A stretch of DNA of 14,005 bases from NCBI GenBank assembly GCA_964580235.1, contig CAZOJY010000096.1:1-14005 (forward strand), given 5' to 3'. The position numbers and the translations under genes were made by a program. The stretch's first letter is position 1, and each line of letters starts with the position of its first letter. This document shows positions 1 to 7,464 of this stretch, piece by piece. Source of the stretch: G020348385 sp964580235. GTDB lineage: Bacteria; Acidobacteriota; Aminicenantia; Aminicenantales; Aminicenantaceae. Below the pieces are notes generated by a model, which was not told where the DNA came from, ran no database searches, and worked only from the letters and a program-made list of their open reading frames with translations.

Positions 1-1465
1 TCAGGATGTACAGACAACGGCTGATTGCTGTATCCACCTTGTTGTAAAAGCCAACCCCGCCCTGAACCTGTTCCCAGTCCTCGAACCGTATGGGAAACCG
101 CCCCTTTTTTGTGCTGGGGCCCTTCCACGAGCCAAAATCCTGCATGCCTCCGTAGACATTGTAGGGATAATCCATGTCGACTCCGATGGCATAGAGTTGG
201 GCCATGGGCAGCTCGTCCGGATGATACCAGTTTTCGCCGGAATCATAGGTGACGGCCATTCCATAGTCATAGCCCATCAACATATGCCTGGAATCGTGGG
301 GGTCGATCCACAACACATGATTGTCACCCCCGTAGCGAAATGCTCTCTTCCATGTTTTGCCTCCATCCGCTGATTCATCCACTCTTGAGCTCAATACGAA
401 GACATGATCCGTATCATTCGGGTCGATAATGATCTGGCCGTAATAATTCGATCTGTTTCCGATGCTTTTTCCTTCCGGGCTGACAAGCCTCCAGGATTCC
501 CCCCCATCATCGCTGCGGTATATTCCCTGTCCAACGGTGGGTTTGCTCGGCGGTTGCCCTTTGAACAATTCTTGATATCGCTTTTCATAAGACATGCCTT
601 GTATGTTGGCATTATCGATTGTGGCATAAAGGATTTTTGGATTTTTTGGAGAGACGGCCAGGCCAATTTTTCCAATCATGCCTCCTGGAAGACCACGGAC
701 CAGCTTTTTCCATGTTTTCCCCTCATCGACTGTCTTGTATATGCCACTTCCGGGACCTGCCGTGCGAAAGGACCAGGCCCAGCGTCTTCTGTCATACGTA
801 GAGGCATAAAGGACATCGGAATCGCCGGGATCCATCACAAGATCGGTGGCTCCGATATACCTGCCATCAACAATAATTTCTAACGATTTTGTCCATGATT
901 TTCCTCCATCTGTTGTTTTGTAGACCCCTCGCTCAGGATTTTCGGAATAAAGATGTCCTTGAGCCGCCACATAAACGATATTTGGGTTTTCAGGATGGAT
1001 CACGACACGGCCGATATGATGGGATTCTTCAAGGCCCATGTGACTCCAGGTCTTTCCACCGTCTGTGGATTTGTAAATCCCATTGCCAAAATATGTGCTG
1101 TTGCGGAGGTTGGCCTCTCCGGTTCCGACCCACACGATGTCCGGATCGGAAGACGCGACGGCGATATCTCCTATGGAAGAAATATTTTCAAAATCGAAAA
1201 CAGGGAAAAAAGAATGTCCATTATTGACCGTCTTCCACACCCCTCCAGGGCCAGCTCCAACATAAAAAGTATGGGGATCCTGATTTTCTACGGCAAAAGA
1301 TACAACTCTTCCTCCCTGTCGGGTGGGGCCAATCTCCCGGTAATGAAAAAATTTCAAGAAATCCTGAGAAAGTTCCTGGCTGAAAGCCTCTGAAAGCAAA
1401 AGAGGGAAAATCATTGCAAGCCCTATGCTCAAACGTTTTATAAGCAGCCTTTTTTTTGAAACCAT
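1..1465 (-). CDS. Secreted BNR/Asp-box repeat protein (sortilin/VPS10-like beta-propeller), 3' part missing
   Basis: An open frame of 488 codons runs off the left edge of the window, so the C-terminus is missing. The protein begins with a basic stretch and a hydrophobic core (RLLIKRLSIGLAMIFPLLL) ending near AFSQ, which is a signal peptide. It then carries repeated Asp-boxes (S/T-x-D-x-G-x-T/S-W): STDGGKTW near residue 135, TTDGGKSW near 187, TVDEGKTW near 248, SDDGGESW near 321 and SADGGKTW near 368. A degenerate copy (TVNNG) lies near 78, and a YGGMQDFGSW motif follows the repeats. Such repeats build beta-propellers of the sialidase/sortilin/Ycf48 type; in large exported bacterial proteins of about 1000 residues their substrate is usually unknown. 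GGAGG at 1474-1470 favours the ATG at 1465, although an adjacent in-frame ATG lies at 1468. It is third in a minus-strand operon, 63 bases after the M24 gene. No catalytic assignment is possible from this part. Confidence 0.85.
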   Translation of the reverse strand, partial: MVSKKRLLIKRLSIGLAMIFPLLLSEAFSQELSQDFLKFFHYREIGPTRQGGRVVSFAVENQDPHTFYVGAGPGGVWKTVNNGHSFFPVFDFENISSIGDIAVASSDPDIVWVGTGEANLRNSTYFGNGIYKSTDGGKTWSHMGLEESHHIGRVVIHPENPNIVYVAAQGHLYSENPERGVYKTTDGGKSWTKSLEIIVDGRYIGATDLVMDPGDSDVLYASTYDRRRWAWSFRTAGPGSGIYKTVDEGKTWKKLVRGLPGGMIGKIGLAVSPKNPKILYATIDNANIQGMSYEKRYQELFKGQPPSKPTVGQGIYRSDDGGESWRLVSPEGKSIGNRSNYYGQIIIDPNDTDHVFVLSSRVDESADGGKTWKRAFRYGGDNHVLWIDPHDSRHMLMGYDYGMAVTYDSGENWYHPDELPMAQLYAIGVDMDYPYNVYGGMQDFGSWKGPSTKKGRFPIRFEDWEQVQGGVGFYNKVDTAISRCLYIL

Positions 1466-1528
1466 CATACCTCCTCAAAAAAATCCCTTTTTGCTTGTAG
1501 ACTTATCACAAACGTTTCGGGCTTCAGC

Positions 1529-2911
1529 TCACCTGATGACATGCCACTCGTGTTCTTGTGGCCGGGCAAGGTATTGCAGTCCGTCTTCGGTAAAAGACGT
1601 GATCTGACCGATGCCCAGCTCGACGCCGTACTTCCAGCCTGAGACAGCAACTCTGGTGTGAGGTTCAAAAGCAAAAAGGGTGTTGTAATGCAGTTTATGA
1701 TTATTCGTCACTATGGACGTGGGATAGTACCCCGGACCTGATGTCATACCAGCAACATAGGATTTCCGGTCAAACATATAACCTCCAAGCCAGAAACGCC
1801 ATATGTACATCGGGGGCGGATGAAATCCCAATTCGGTTGCGATGATGCCTTCTTCGGGAACAATTTTCCTGGATGCAGCGACAATTTCCTTCCCTGTCCG
1901 CCCCACCTTGAACTCCTTTCTGAAAAGATCCTGGATTCGGTTGACCTTTCTTAAGGATTCTTTCAAGGGCTCCGGCACGTCGGTCTCTCCTCTTTTCAGC
2001 ACGTAGGCATGTTGATGAGAATCGGTAATCAGTCCGTACATATAAAGGTCGGTATCACAACTGATTATGTCGCCTCGCCGAATGACCACACTGACTCCGT
2101 TGTTGGTCCTGCCATTGCGAAAACACTCGGGAGGATCATTATATTTGGCCATGTTTTCATCATTTCTCTGCACATTGATGGTGGGATAGTTTTCCATATC
2201 CAGGCCCATCTCCACGTATTCATGCAGGACCCACCAGTTCAAGTCCTCGGTTGTCGTGACATCAGGAATCACCACGTTATTTGAAAAAGCCTCGGCAATC
2301 ACCTCGTTGGCAACTCTTTGCACATGATGATAAACACTTATCCTCTCTGGGCCAACTGTTTCCAGCCATCTCACTCCCAAGGTCCAGGAATCAATGGACC
2401 GAGAGCCGTACTTTTTCCCCAACGTAGAGATCAGTTTCTCCTTATTGTATTGGCCAACAGCAATTTTGCTGGGATCCCGCTGTTTCACCAAATCGGCTAT
2501 ATGCGCATAATCGCGCGGCTCCACGTATTCGATTTCTTCTCCTGTATCATAAAACATCAAAAACCTGGGGAGCTTCTGCGAGCCTGGAGCGGCATACTTG
2601 CTGGGATAGGTCATGCCCTGATGATCCGCAGGCAGGAGAGACACATAAACCGGGCCTTGATTGTCGTAGTAAAGATCGGCTTCATCATCGCGGATGATCC
2701 ACAAATCGACTCCCTGTTCCCGCATCACCATCGGAAGCACATGTTCCCTTTTCCATCTCCACCACTTCTCAGTAAGCTTTACCCTTTCCCGCAGAGGCAA
2801 AATATTTTTGCTGTCTTCAGCCGGAACAATTTGGGCTTGAATATCGGTTTGACAGATCATAAGTTCCAAGATCAATGCTCCTGCAAGCCATAAAAAATAT
2901 TTTTTTTTCAT
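1529..2911 (-). CDS. Exported M24-family metallopeptidase (Xaa-Pro aminopeptidase/prolidase-like), paralog 1
   Basis: A 460-residue protein with an N-terminal signal peptide (MKKKYFLWLAGALIL, ending near residue 27). It has a divergent creatinase-type N-domain followed by a C-terminal M24 pita-bread fold. Candidate dinuclear-metal ligands are visible: Asp286 and Asp297 in a D-x10-D motif (SCDTDLYMYGLITD), His364 (GFHPPPM), Glu416 (FAFEPHT) and Glu431 (GVELGIGQ, before TSFTEDG). The usual HxxGHGxG surroundings of the histidine are not conserved, so activity is likely but not certain. If active it would remove N-terminal residues ahead of proline, outside the cytoplasm. ATG 2911 is chosen over the upstream ATG at 2950 because GGAGG lies six bases before it at 2922-2918 and because translation from 2911 places the signal peptide at the terminus. 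It starts 42 bases after the stop of its paralog and shares blocks with it such as VIPDVTTT and RNILPL-like NILPL. Confidence 0.85.
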   Translation of the reverse strand: MKKKYFLWLAGALILELMICQTDIQAQIVPAEDSKNILPLRERVKLTEKWWRWKREHVLPMVMREQGVDLWIIRDDEADLYYDNQGPVYVSLLPADHQGMTYPSKYAAPGSQKLPRFLMFYDTGEEIEYVEPRDYAHIADLVKQRDPSKIAVGQYNKEKLISTLGKKYGSRSIDSWTLGVRWLETVGPERISVYHHVQRVANEVIAEAFSNNVVIPDVTTTEDLNWWVLHEYVEMGLDMENYPTINVQRNDENMAKYNDPPECFRNGRTNNGVSVVIRRGDIISCDTDLYMYGLITDSHQHAYVLKRGETDVPEPLKESLRKVNRIQDLFRKEFKVGRTGKEIVAASRKIVPEEGIIATELGFHPPPMYIWRFWLGGYMFDRKSYVAGMTSGPGYYPTSIVTNNHKLHYNTLFAFEPHTRVAVSGWKYGVELGIGQITSFTEDGLQYLARPQEHEWHVIR

Positions 2912-2953
2912 AGGCTGCCTCCATGTTTGGATTTGGATAATTCCTTTCATTCC

Positions 2954-4282
2954 TTATTTTATGATATACCACTTTGTCTGACGGCCGCCGAGATATTCTA
3001 TACCGTTTTCAGCAAAGGCCACAGTCTGTTCCAGGACAATCCGAACATCCTGGCCGTCCCACTCTGGGAGCGAAGTTTTTGTATCCAGTTCCATGGCATA
3101 AACGGTGTTCAAATAAACGGGATACTCGCCCCTAGGGATCGGCTCTTGAGATTCTTCATCCCCCAAAGCCGGCCCGGCTCCATAACGGGTATTCTTAAAA
3201 AACCCCCCGGACGAATCATACCGCATGATAAAAAGCGGTATCGGATGGCTGTATATGGCCGGCCGTAGATTCTCTGCTTTGGCTTTTTTAAGAGCGGATA
3301 ACCAGATTTCATTTCCTGTTCGGCCTTCCTTAAACTCTGCCGCAAAAATGTCCTGCAATCTGTTTGTCCTGGCCATAGCTTTTTTTAATCCTTCGGGAAC
3401 ATCCTTCTCCAGCTTTCTCAGGACATAAGCAACCTGCTGTGTGTCGGTTCCTAAGCCCAGATAGTTGATGCCGGTATCACAACATATGATATCTCCCCGT
3501 CTTATAACAGTGTTGTATCCGTTGCGTGGGGGGATGTCTATCCGGAAATGCTCATCAGACTCCGGATATTTTTTTCGTTCCGCAAAACTTCTCTGTAGAG
3601 TGATCGTCGGATGATCACTGGTCAAAAGTCCCAGATCCCGGTACCGCTGCCTTACCCACCAATTCAGTTCGTCCGTCGTGGTCACGTCAGGGATGATAAC
3701 TTTATTGGAATAAGCTTCGGCAATGACATCATGTGCAATACGCGTGACATAGTGGAAAACGCTGATCTCTTCAGGGCTTCTTTTTTCCAGGAATCCTGTA
3801 GCTAGATTCCTGGATGGAACAAAGCGAGATACATAATCCTTCCCTAGCACCTTTCCTATTTTTTGTTTATTCCGGTCGCTGACACCAATCTTTTTGGGGT
3901 CCCGCTTATTGACTGATTCTGCCAGATTGTCAAAGTCAGCGAATTCAAGCTCGACGCCCTCTTTCATGCCGTTGTCAAAAAAAATGAGCACCGGAGGTTC
4001 CTTCGGAACCAACCCTTCTTCGTCGCCCGGAATAAGGGATAGGTAGAGTACGCCTTCATTGCGCCCGACAAGCCACATATCCACATCTTCCCGTCTCATC
4101 ACTTCAGGGAGCACATGCTTCTGCCTCCACTTGAGCTGTTTTTCCATAAATTTTGCCTGCTCCCAAAGCGGAAGGATGTTTTGGAAATCCCCGGCAGGCT
4201 CGATAGAGTATTCCTGTCCTTTTAAAGCACCAAACAAACCTATTAAAACAAAAATCAAAAACACATTCTTTATTTTAGTCAA
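2954..4282 (-). CDS. Exported M24-family metallopeptidase (Xaa-Pro aminopeptidase/prolidase-like), paralog 2
   Basis: A 442-residue paralog of the neighbouring M24 protein and first gene of the minus-strand operon. A short hydrophobic leader (KNVFLIFVLIGLFGALKG) is a signal peptide or membrane anchor. The C-terminal M24 domain keeps a D-x10-D pair, Asp269 and Asp280 (CCDTGINYLGLGTD), plus His346 (YSHPIPL), Glu398 (YAMELDT) and Glu418 (VLEQTVAFAENG). The metal site therefore appears intact despite a diverged histidine motif. Shared blocks with the next gene (NILPLxE near the N-terminus, HVLPxVM, VIPDVTTT, RRGDII) point to tandem duplication followed by considerable divergence. The start is TTG at 4282: a perfect AAGGAGG lies six bases upstream and no ATG is better placed. 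Substrate is unknown; peptide trimming in the periplasm or outside the cell is inferred from the family and the leader. Confidence 0.83.
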   Translation of the reverse strand: MTKIKNVFLIFVLIGLFGALKGQEYSIEPAGDFQNILPLWEQAKFMEKQLKWRQKHVLPEVMRREDVDMWLVGRNEGVLYLSLIPGDEEGLVPKEPPVLIFFDNGMKEGVELEFADFDNLAESVNKRDPKKIGVSDRNKQKIGKVLGKDYVSRFVPSRNLATGFLEKRSPEEISVFHYVTRIAHDVIAEAYSNKVIIPDVTTTDELNWWVRQRYRDLGLLTSDHPTITLQRSFAERKKYPESDEHFRIDIPPRNGYNTVIRRGDIICCDTGINYLGLGTDTQQVAYVLRKLEKDVPEGLKKAMARTNRLQDIFAAEFKEGRTGNEIWLSALKKAKAENLRPAIYSHPIPLFIMRYDSSGGFFKNTRYGAGPALGDEESQEPIPRGEYPVYLNTVYAMELDTKTSLPEWDGQDVRIVLEQTVAFAENGIEYLGGRQTKWYIIK

Positions 4283-4288
4283 TTTATT

Positions 4289-4295
4289 CCTCCTT
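4289..4295 (-). promoter_or_regulatory. Shine-Dalgarno AAGGAGG that fixes a TTG start
   Basis: On the minus strand AAGGAGG is followed by six bases and then TTG at 4282. This anti-SD match is why the TTG is taken as the initiation codon of the first M24 gene; reading from it gives a signal peptide at the N-terminus. Confidence 0.75.
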
Positions 4296-4526
4296 CAATT
4301 TATCCTGGATTATTCACGGGCCGAAATTTCTGCAGCGGCAAGGCCGTGGCCCACGATGCTGTATTTTCATACTGCGAATAGGCTGCAACGAAGCTGATGT
4401 GGTGAGCAGGAAAGCTATTTATGCCATCTCCTATTGTTTTTCATCTGGCCTCCTATTTGAGTTATTCGAATTAAAAAATTAAATTTGTCCGCACAACAAG
4501 AATGCATTTGTTCAACATATCTGTCC

Positions 4527-4532
4527 TATAAT
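4527..4532 (+). promoter_or_regulatory. Candidate -10 box for the rdh operon
   Basis: A perfect TATAAT lies 124 bases before the rdhA ATG. No convincing -35 sits 16-18 bases upstream (the nearest TTGTTC is only 13 bases away), as expected if an activator is needed. The ATG at 4531 overlaps this box, which argues against starting RdhA there. Confidence 0.4.
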
Positions 4533-4587
4533 GCAAATTTTGTCCACCTTTTCACGTCTGAGCTTTTCATACTACCACTTTTTTGTC

Positions 4588-4616
4588 TTGTTTATCCAGG
4601 GAAGATTTACTATTCT
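4588..4616 (+). promoter_or_regulatory. Second candidate rdh promoter
   Basis: TTGTTT (4588-4593), a 17-base spacer and TATTCT (4611-4616) match the sigma-70 layout at moderate quality. It would give a leader of roughly 35 bases before the rdhA ATG. It is an alternative or addition to the TATAAT further upstream. Confidence 0.35.
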
Positions 4617-4656
4617 AAAGAGGATAACTCCCAAACGTCCCCTGGAGGATTGCCCC

Positions 4657-5958
4657 ATGTTAAAAAACACAAAAACGGCCACAAAATTGGACCGCCGTCA
4701 GTTTCTGAAGATAAGCACACTGGCGACTGCATCCGGAGCCATAATGGGAACAAGTAAATCTTTCACATCTCCCTTATCTCATCCTGAAAATCGCTTTCCT
4801 GTTAAAATCACAGACAAATGCAAACGAATGGACCAAAAAAACACGATTTTTGCTAGACAGCTCTGGGATGATGAATTTCTGGAAAGGATCGAATCTTCCA
4901 TCGACAGAGCAAGCATAGAAGCACTGGAAAAAGTGAAAGGATGGACTCCTCTCGATGAGGCGCTGAATGAAGCGGGATGGGCCCTTGATCACAAATTTGC
5001 CTCAGGGAGCGAAAACGGCCAGCCACATTCCCAGGCTTATGAATGGGATGAACCTGTGCGAAGAAAAAAAGTCGAATTCCAAAATCCCGAAGATGCCAGC
5101 AGAAAAATCAAAAAAGCTGCACGCTATCTTGGGGCGGACCTTGTCGGAATTTCCCCGTATGATCCTCTCTGGACCTACTCCCGGCTGATCAAAGAAAACT
5201 TTGAGTCTGAACCAGATTCCGGTGGAAAGCCAGAATTTGAGCATTTTGTCCCAGCATTTCCGTTTGAACCAAAATCGGTTGCTGTCATAGCTGTGGAAAT
5301 GGATTACGAAACAATGGCCCTTTCCCCGTCAGCTCTCGGAGGAGCAGCCACTGGCCTCGGGTACTCCCGAATGTGCTCTGTGGGATATTCGGTGGCGACT
5401 TTCGTTCGAGCTCTGGGGTATCGAGCATTTGCCAACGGGAACGATGTTTCTCTTAGCATACCTTATGCCATTGCTGCGGGATTGGGTGAACTGGGCCGTC
5501 ACGGTTTGTTGATAACCCCGGAATTCGGGCCACGAGTGAGATTGGTAAAGGTTTTCACCGAACTGGAGCTCAAACCTGACAAGCCCAAGACTTTTGGAGC
5601 ATGGGAATTCTGCAAGCACTGTAAGCGCTGCGCTGATTCCTGTCCTTCCCAGGCCGTTCCAAAAGGTGAACCGACATTGGAGGGCAAAACGATTTCCAAC
5701 AATCCAGGTGTCTTGAAGTGGTATATCGACCCAGAAAAATGCATCCAGTTCTGGAGGGAGAACGGAACAGACTGTGCCAACTGCATAACAGCCTGTTCTT
5801 TCAATAAACTTCCGATGTGGCATCATCGGCTTTCGGAAGGAATAGTGGCTCTTCCAGTTACCCCCATACATATGTTAATGGCTAAAATGGATAAATTCTT
5901 CGGATTCGGGAATGTCAATGACAAAAGGGCGAACGCAGCCTTCTGGGAAAAGGATTGA
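4657..5958 (+). CDS. rdhA: Reductive dehalogenase catalytic subunit RdhA (Tat-exported, corrinoid and two Fe-S clusters)
   Basis: This 433-residue protein would remove halogen from organohalides as terminal reductase of organohalide respiration. It opens with a twin-arginine signal (RRQFLK at 13-18) and a hydrophobic stretch, so it is exported folded. The core has the family block LGYRAFANGNDVSLSIPYA then AAGLGELGRHGLLITPEFGP. Two ferredoxin motifs follow: C319-x2-C322-x2-C325-x3-C329-P and C362-x10-C373-x2-C376-x3-C380. Tyr236, Asn262 and Arg295 have the same mutual spacing (26 and 33) as the catalytic Tyr246, Asn272 and Arg305 that I recall for Sulfurospirillum PceA, so the enzyme looks competent. 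ATG 4657 is chosen because GGAGG lies eight bases upstream at 4644-4648 and the Tat motif is then near the N-terminus. It is somewhat short for the family (about 450-550). rdhB follows after four bases. The substrate cannot be read from sequence; epoxyqueuosine reductase QueG, a distant relative, is excluded by the Tat signal and partner genes. Confidence 0.93.
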   Translation: MLKNTKTATKLDRRQFLKISTLATASGAIMGTSKSFTSPLSHPENRFPVKITDKCKRMDQKNTIFARQLWDDEFLERIESSIDRASIEALEKVKGWTPLDEALNEAGWALDHKFASGSENGQPHSQAYEWDEPVRRKKVEFQNPEDASRKIKKAARYLGADLVGISPYDPLWTYSRLIKENFESEPDSGGKPEFEHFVPAFPFEPKSVAVIAVEMDYETMALSPSALGGAATGLGYSRMCSVGYSVATFVRALGYRAFANGNDVSLSIPYAIAAGLGELGRHGLLITPEFGPRVRLVKVFTELELKPDKPKTFGAWEFCKHCKRCADSCPSQAVPKGEPTLEGKTISNNPGVLKWYIDPEKCIQFWRENGTDCANCITACSFNKLPMWHHRLSEGIVALPVTPIHMLMAKMDKFFGFGNVNDKRANAAFWEKD

Positions 5959-5962
5959 TACA

Positions 5963-6256
5963 ATGAATCTTATAACATTTTGTCTAGGGACCATTGCAGT
6001 TTTCATTTTATGGGGAATGACAGGTTGGATAAAGAAGAACCAAATCAAACTTTCCTGGTTTTCCTGGTTGGGAGTCATCCTGACTGCATTTCTTGCTTTT
6101 TTCACGGTCGCATGGTTCCTGAGTTGCATCATAGAGCGAGAAACACAGGCGGCCGGAATGGGACTTTTGATTTTTGGGGCACTGGCCTTTACAGCTTTCG
6201 GAATAACACGAAAAAAAATCATCAAAGATACCAAATCCCAAGCTAAAGCAAAATAA
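5963..6256 (+). CDS. rdhB: RdhB membrane anchor of the reductive dehalogenase
   Basis: A 97-residue protein with three predicted membrane helices (about residues 1-18, 29-50 and 62-80) and basic ends. It has the size and plan of RdhB, the anchor that holds exported RdhA on the outer face of the cytoplasmic membrane. Family-like features are the GWxxKKNQIKLSWFSW stretch between helices one and two, and IERETQAAGMGLLIFGA, where a glutamate-containing loop leads into helix three. The ATG at 5963 lies four bases after the rdhA stop, with AAGGA at the end of rdhA acting as ribosome site. An upstream in-frame ATG at 5912 would add residues lying within the rdhA coding sequence and spoil the first helix, so it is rejected. 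Position directly after rdhA makes the call firm although the sequence itself is weakly conserved. Confidence 0.88.
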   Translation: MNLITFCLGTIAVFILWGMTGWIKKNQIKLSWFSWLGVILTAFLAFFTVAWFLSCIIERETQAAGMGLLIFGALAFTAFGITRKKIIKDTKSQAKAK

Positions 6257-6279
6257 AAAAAGAGACACTGCCTCTAAAC

Positions 6280-7464
6280 ATGAACTATAAAAATCATAAG
6301 ACCCGGGATAAAACTCCCATTCTGAAGATTATTGTTTGGATGACTGTTATTATCTCCTTGACCGTCGCCTATATTTTTGGGCTCATACAAAAAGACACAC
6401 GCATGTTGACAAATCTCCGCAGCATTTTTCCTGAAAAGGTTGAATTCCGAACAAGAGGCAATAATCCCCTATTACTGGAGATCTATGACCAGGAAACAAG
6501 AAAATTTCTAGGATATTGTGCAGTAGATAAATCTCAGGGCTGGGGCGGGCCGTTGCTTGTAGCGGCCATCATCGATCCGGGAGGCACCCTTAGAAAAACC
6601 ATTGTCCTGGATCACAAAGAAACCCCCTCTTTTTTCCTTAAGCTGCAAAGACATAATTTCTTAGATCAATTTTCTGGGAAAGAGGTGTCTGAGCCTTTCA
6701 TTCTGGAAGAGGATATAGATACGATCACACAAGCCACCGTAACATCCAGGGCAGTAACAGATGCCGTAAGAACAGCTTCTCATGCGGTGGGGAGAAAGCT
6801 CCTGAAACTCCAGATCGAAGAAACGCATGCGGGGTGGAATTTCGGAATCAACGAGTTGATCCTTCTTTTTCTTTATGCAGGAGTATTGATCAACATAAAG
6901 CTAAAATCGAAAATACTGCGCTATGGGATTGCCACAACAGCTTTTATCTTTCTAGGCTTCTATCTCAATTCTGCTATCGCCATCGGTAACATCTCTCAGA
7001 TAATGCTTGGATATATTCCCTCCCCCAAAGAAAACACATTTTGGTGGATACTCATAGGGGGAGCCTTGTTCATGCCGTTTGTTCTGAAAAAAAATCTCTA
7101 TTGTTCCCGTTTGTGTCCCTTCGGAATTCTCCAGGATTACACAGCAAAGCTGGGTGGTATAAACATCGTCATGTCTAAAAAAAATGTGAGACTCGCCAAG
7201 ACTATTGCTTCTTTCTTGACCTGGCTTGCTTTGGTAATCATATTCATCACCTCGAATCCTGCGCTGGGCACTTATGAACCATTTGCTGTGTTCTTTAGAC
7301 TCGAAGGAGCAGGAATTCAATGGTATATCCTTCCGGTTGTTGTTCTTGGTTCTTTTATTTTGACACGATTCTTTTGCCGGTTCTTCTGCCCGGTGAGCGT
7401 GGTGTTGAATTTGTTAGTCAAATCTAGACATAATCTTGAAAAAATTTTAAAGAGAAAAAACTAA
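6280..7464 (+). CDS. rdhC: RdhC, membrane-bound FMN-binding protein of the NosR/NirI type
   Basis: A 394-residue integral membrane flavoprotein. Residues 14-36 form a first helix, about 40-185 an extracytoplasmic FMN-binding domain, and 190-385 roughly five more helices. Asp147 to Thr153 reads DTITQAT, which fits the motif in which ApbE links FMN covalently to the last threonine (Thr153). Two C-x3-C-P motifs, C275/C279 (CSRLCPFG) and C366/C370 (CRFFCPVS), flank the later helices as in NosR-type proteins. RdhC is thought to pass electrons from the quinone pool to RdhA, or to help its maturation; its role is not settled. The gene begins 23 bases after rdhB without a clear Shine-Dalgarno sequence, suggesting translation depends on the upstream gene. 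Length is close to the usual 400 or so. No apbE lies in the window. Confidence 0.9.
   Translation: MNYKNHKTRDKTPILKIIVWMTVIISLTVAYIFGLIQKDTRMLTNLRSIFPEKVEFRTRGNNPLLLEIYDQETRKFLGYCAVDKSQGWGGPLLVAAIIDPGGTLRKTIVLDHKETPSFFLKLQRHNFLDQFSGKEVSEPFILEEDIDTITQATVTSRAVTDAVRTASHAVGRKLLKLQIEETHAGWNFGINELILLFLYAGVLINIKLKSKILRYGIATTAFIFLGFYLNSAIAIGNISQIMLGYIPSPKENTFWWILIGGALFMPFVLKKNLYCSRLCPFGILQDYTAKLGGINIVMSKKNVRLAKTIASFLTWLALVIIFITSNPALGTYEPFAVFFRLEGAGIQWYILPVVVLGSFILTRFFCRFFCPVSVVLNLLVKSRHNLEKILKRKN

Larger units (their letters stand above)
4283..4656. other. Divergent gene-free region between the M24/BNR operon and the rdh operon
   Basis: These 374 bases hold the control regions of two divergent operons. 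For rdhA there is a perfect TATAAT at 4527-4532 without a good -35, and a second possible promoter at 4588-4616. Around 4461-4487 is an AT-rich stretch with closely spaced TTAA units, but no exact CprK-type dehalobox (TTAAT-N4-ATTAA). TTATCC at 4592-4597 and GGATAA at 4621-4626 form a weak inverted repeat in the rdhA leader. On the minus strand I see no strong promoter for the M24 operon. A minus-strand frame of about 49 codons ending near 4300 has no acceptable start and is not called a gene. Confidence 0.6.

Noticed and set aside
404..883. 159-codon plus-strand frame
   Set aside because: It is antisense to the BNR gene, whose Asp-box repeats explain the region; the frame has no recognisable domain or ribosome site.
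2318..2893. 191-codon plus-strand frame
   Set aside because: Antisense to the first M24 gene, including its signal peptide; no domain and no ribosome site.
4300..4450. Minus-strand open frame of about 49 codons upstream of the M24 operon
   Set aside because: It has no ATG, GTG or TTG at a sensible place and no recognisable sequence, so it cannot be called a gene; a remnant of an older gene remains possible.
4461..4487. CprK/RdhK dehalobox
   Set aside because: TTAA units are four bases apart rather than forming TTAAT-N4-ATTAA, so the match is not good enough to claim.
4531..4656. N-terminal extension of RdhA from the ATG at 4531
   Set aside because: That ATG overlaps a TATAAT box and lacks a ribosome site; the start at 4657 has GGAGG and a properly placed Tat motif.
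5329..5871. 180-codon minus-strand frame and a second at 5499-5804
   Set aside because: Both are antisense shadows of the conserved core and Fe-S region of rdhA.
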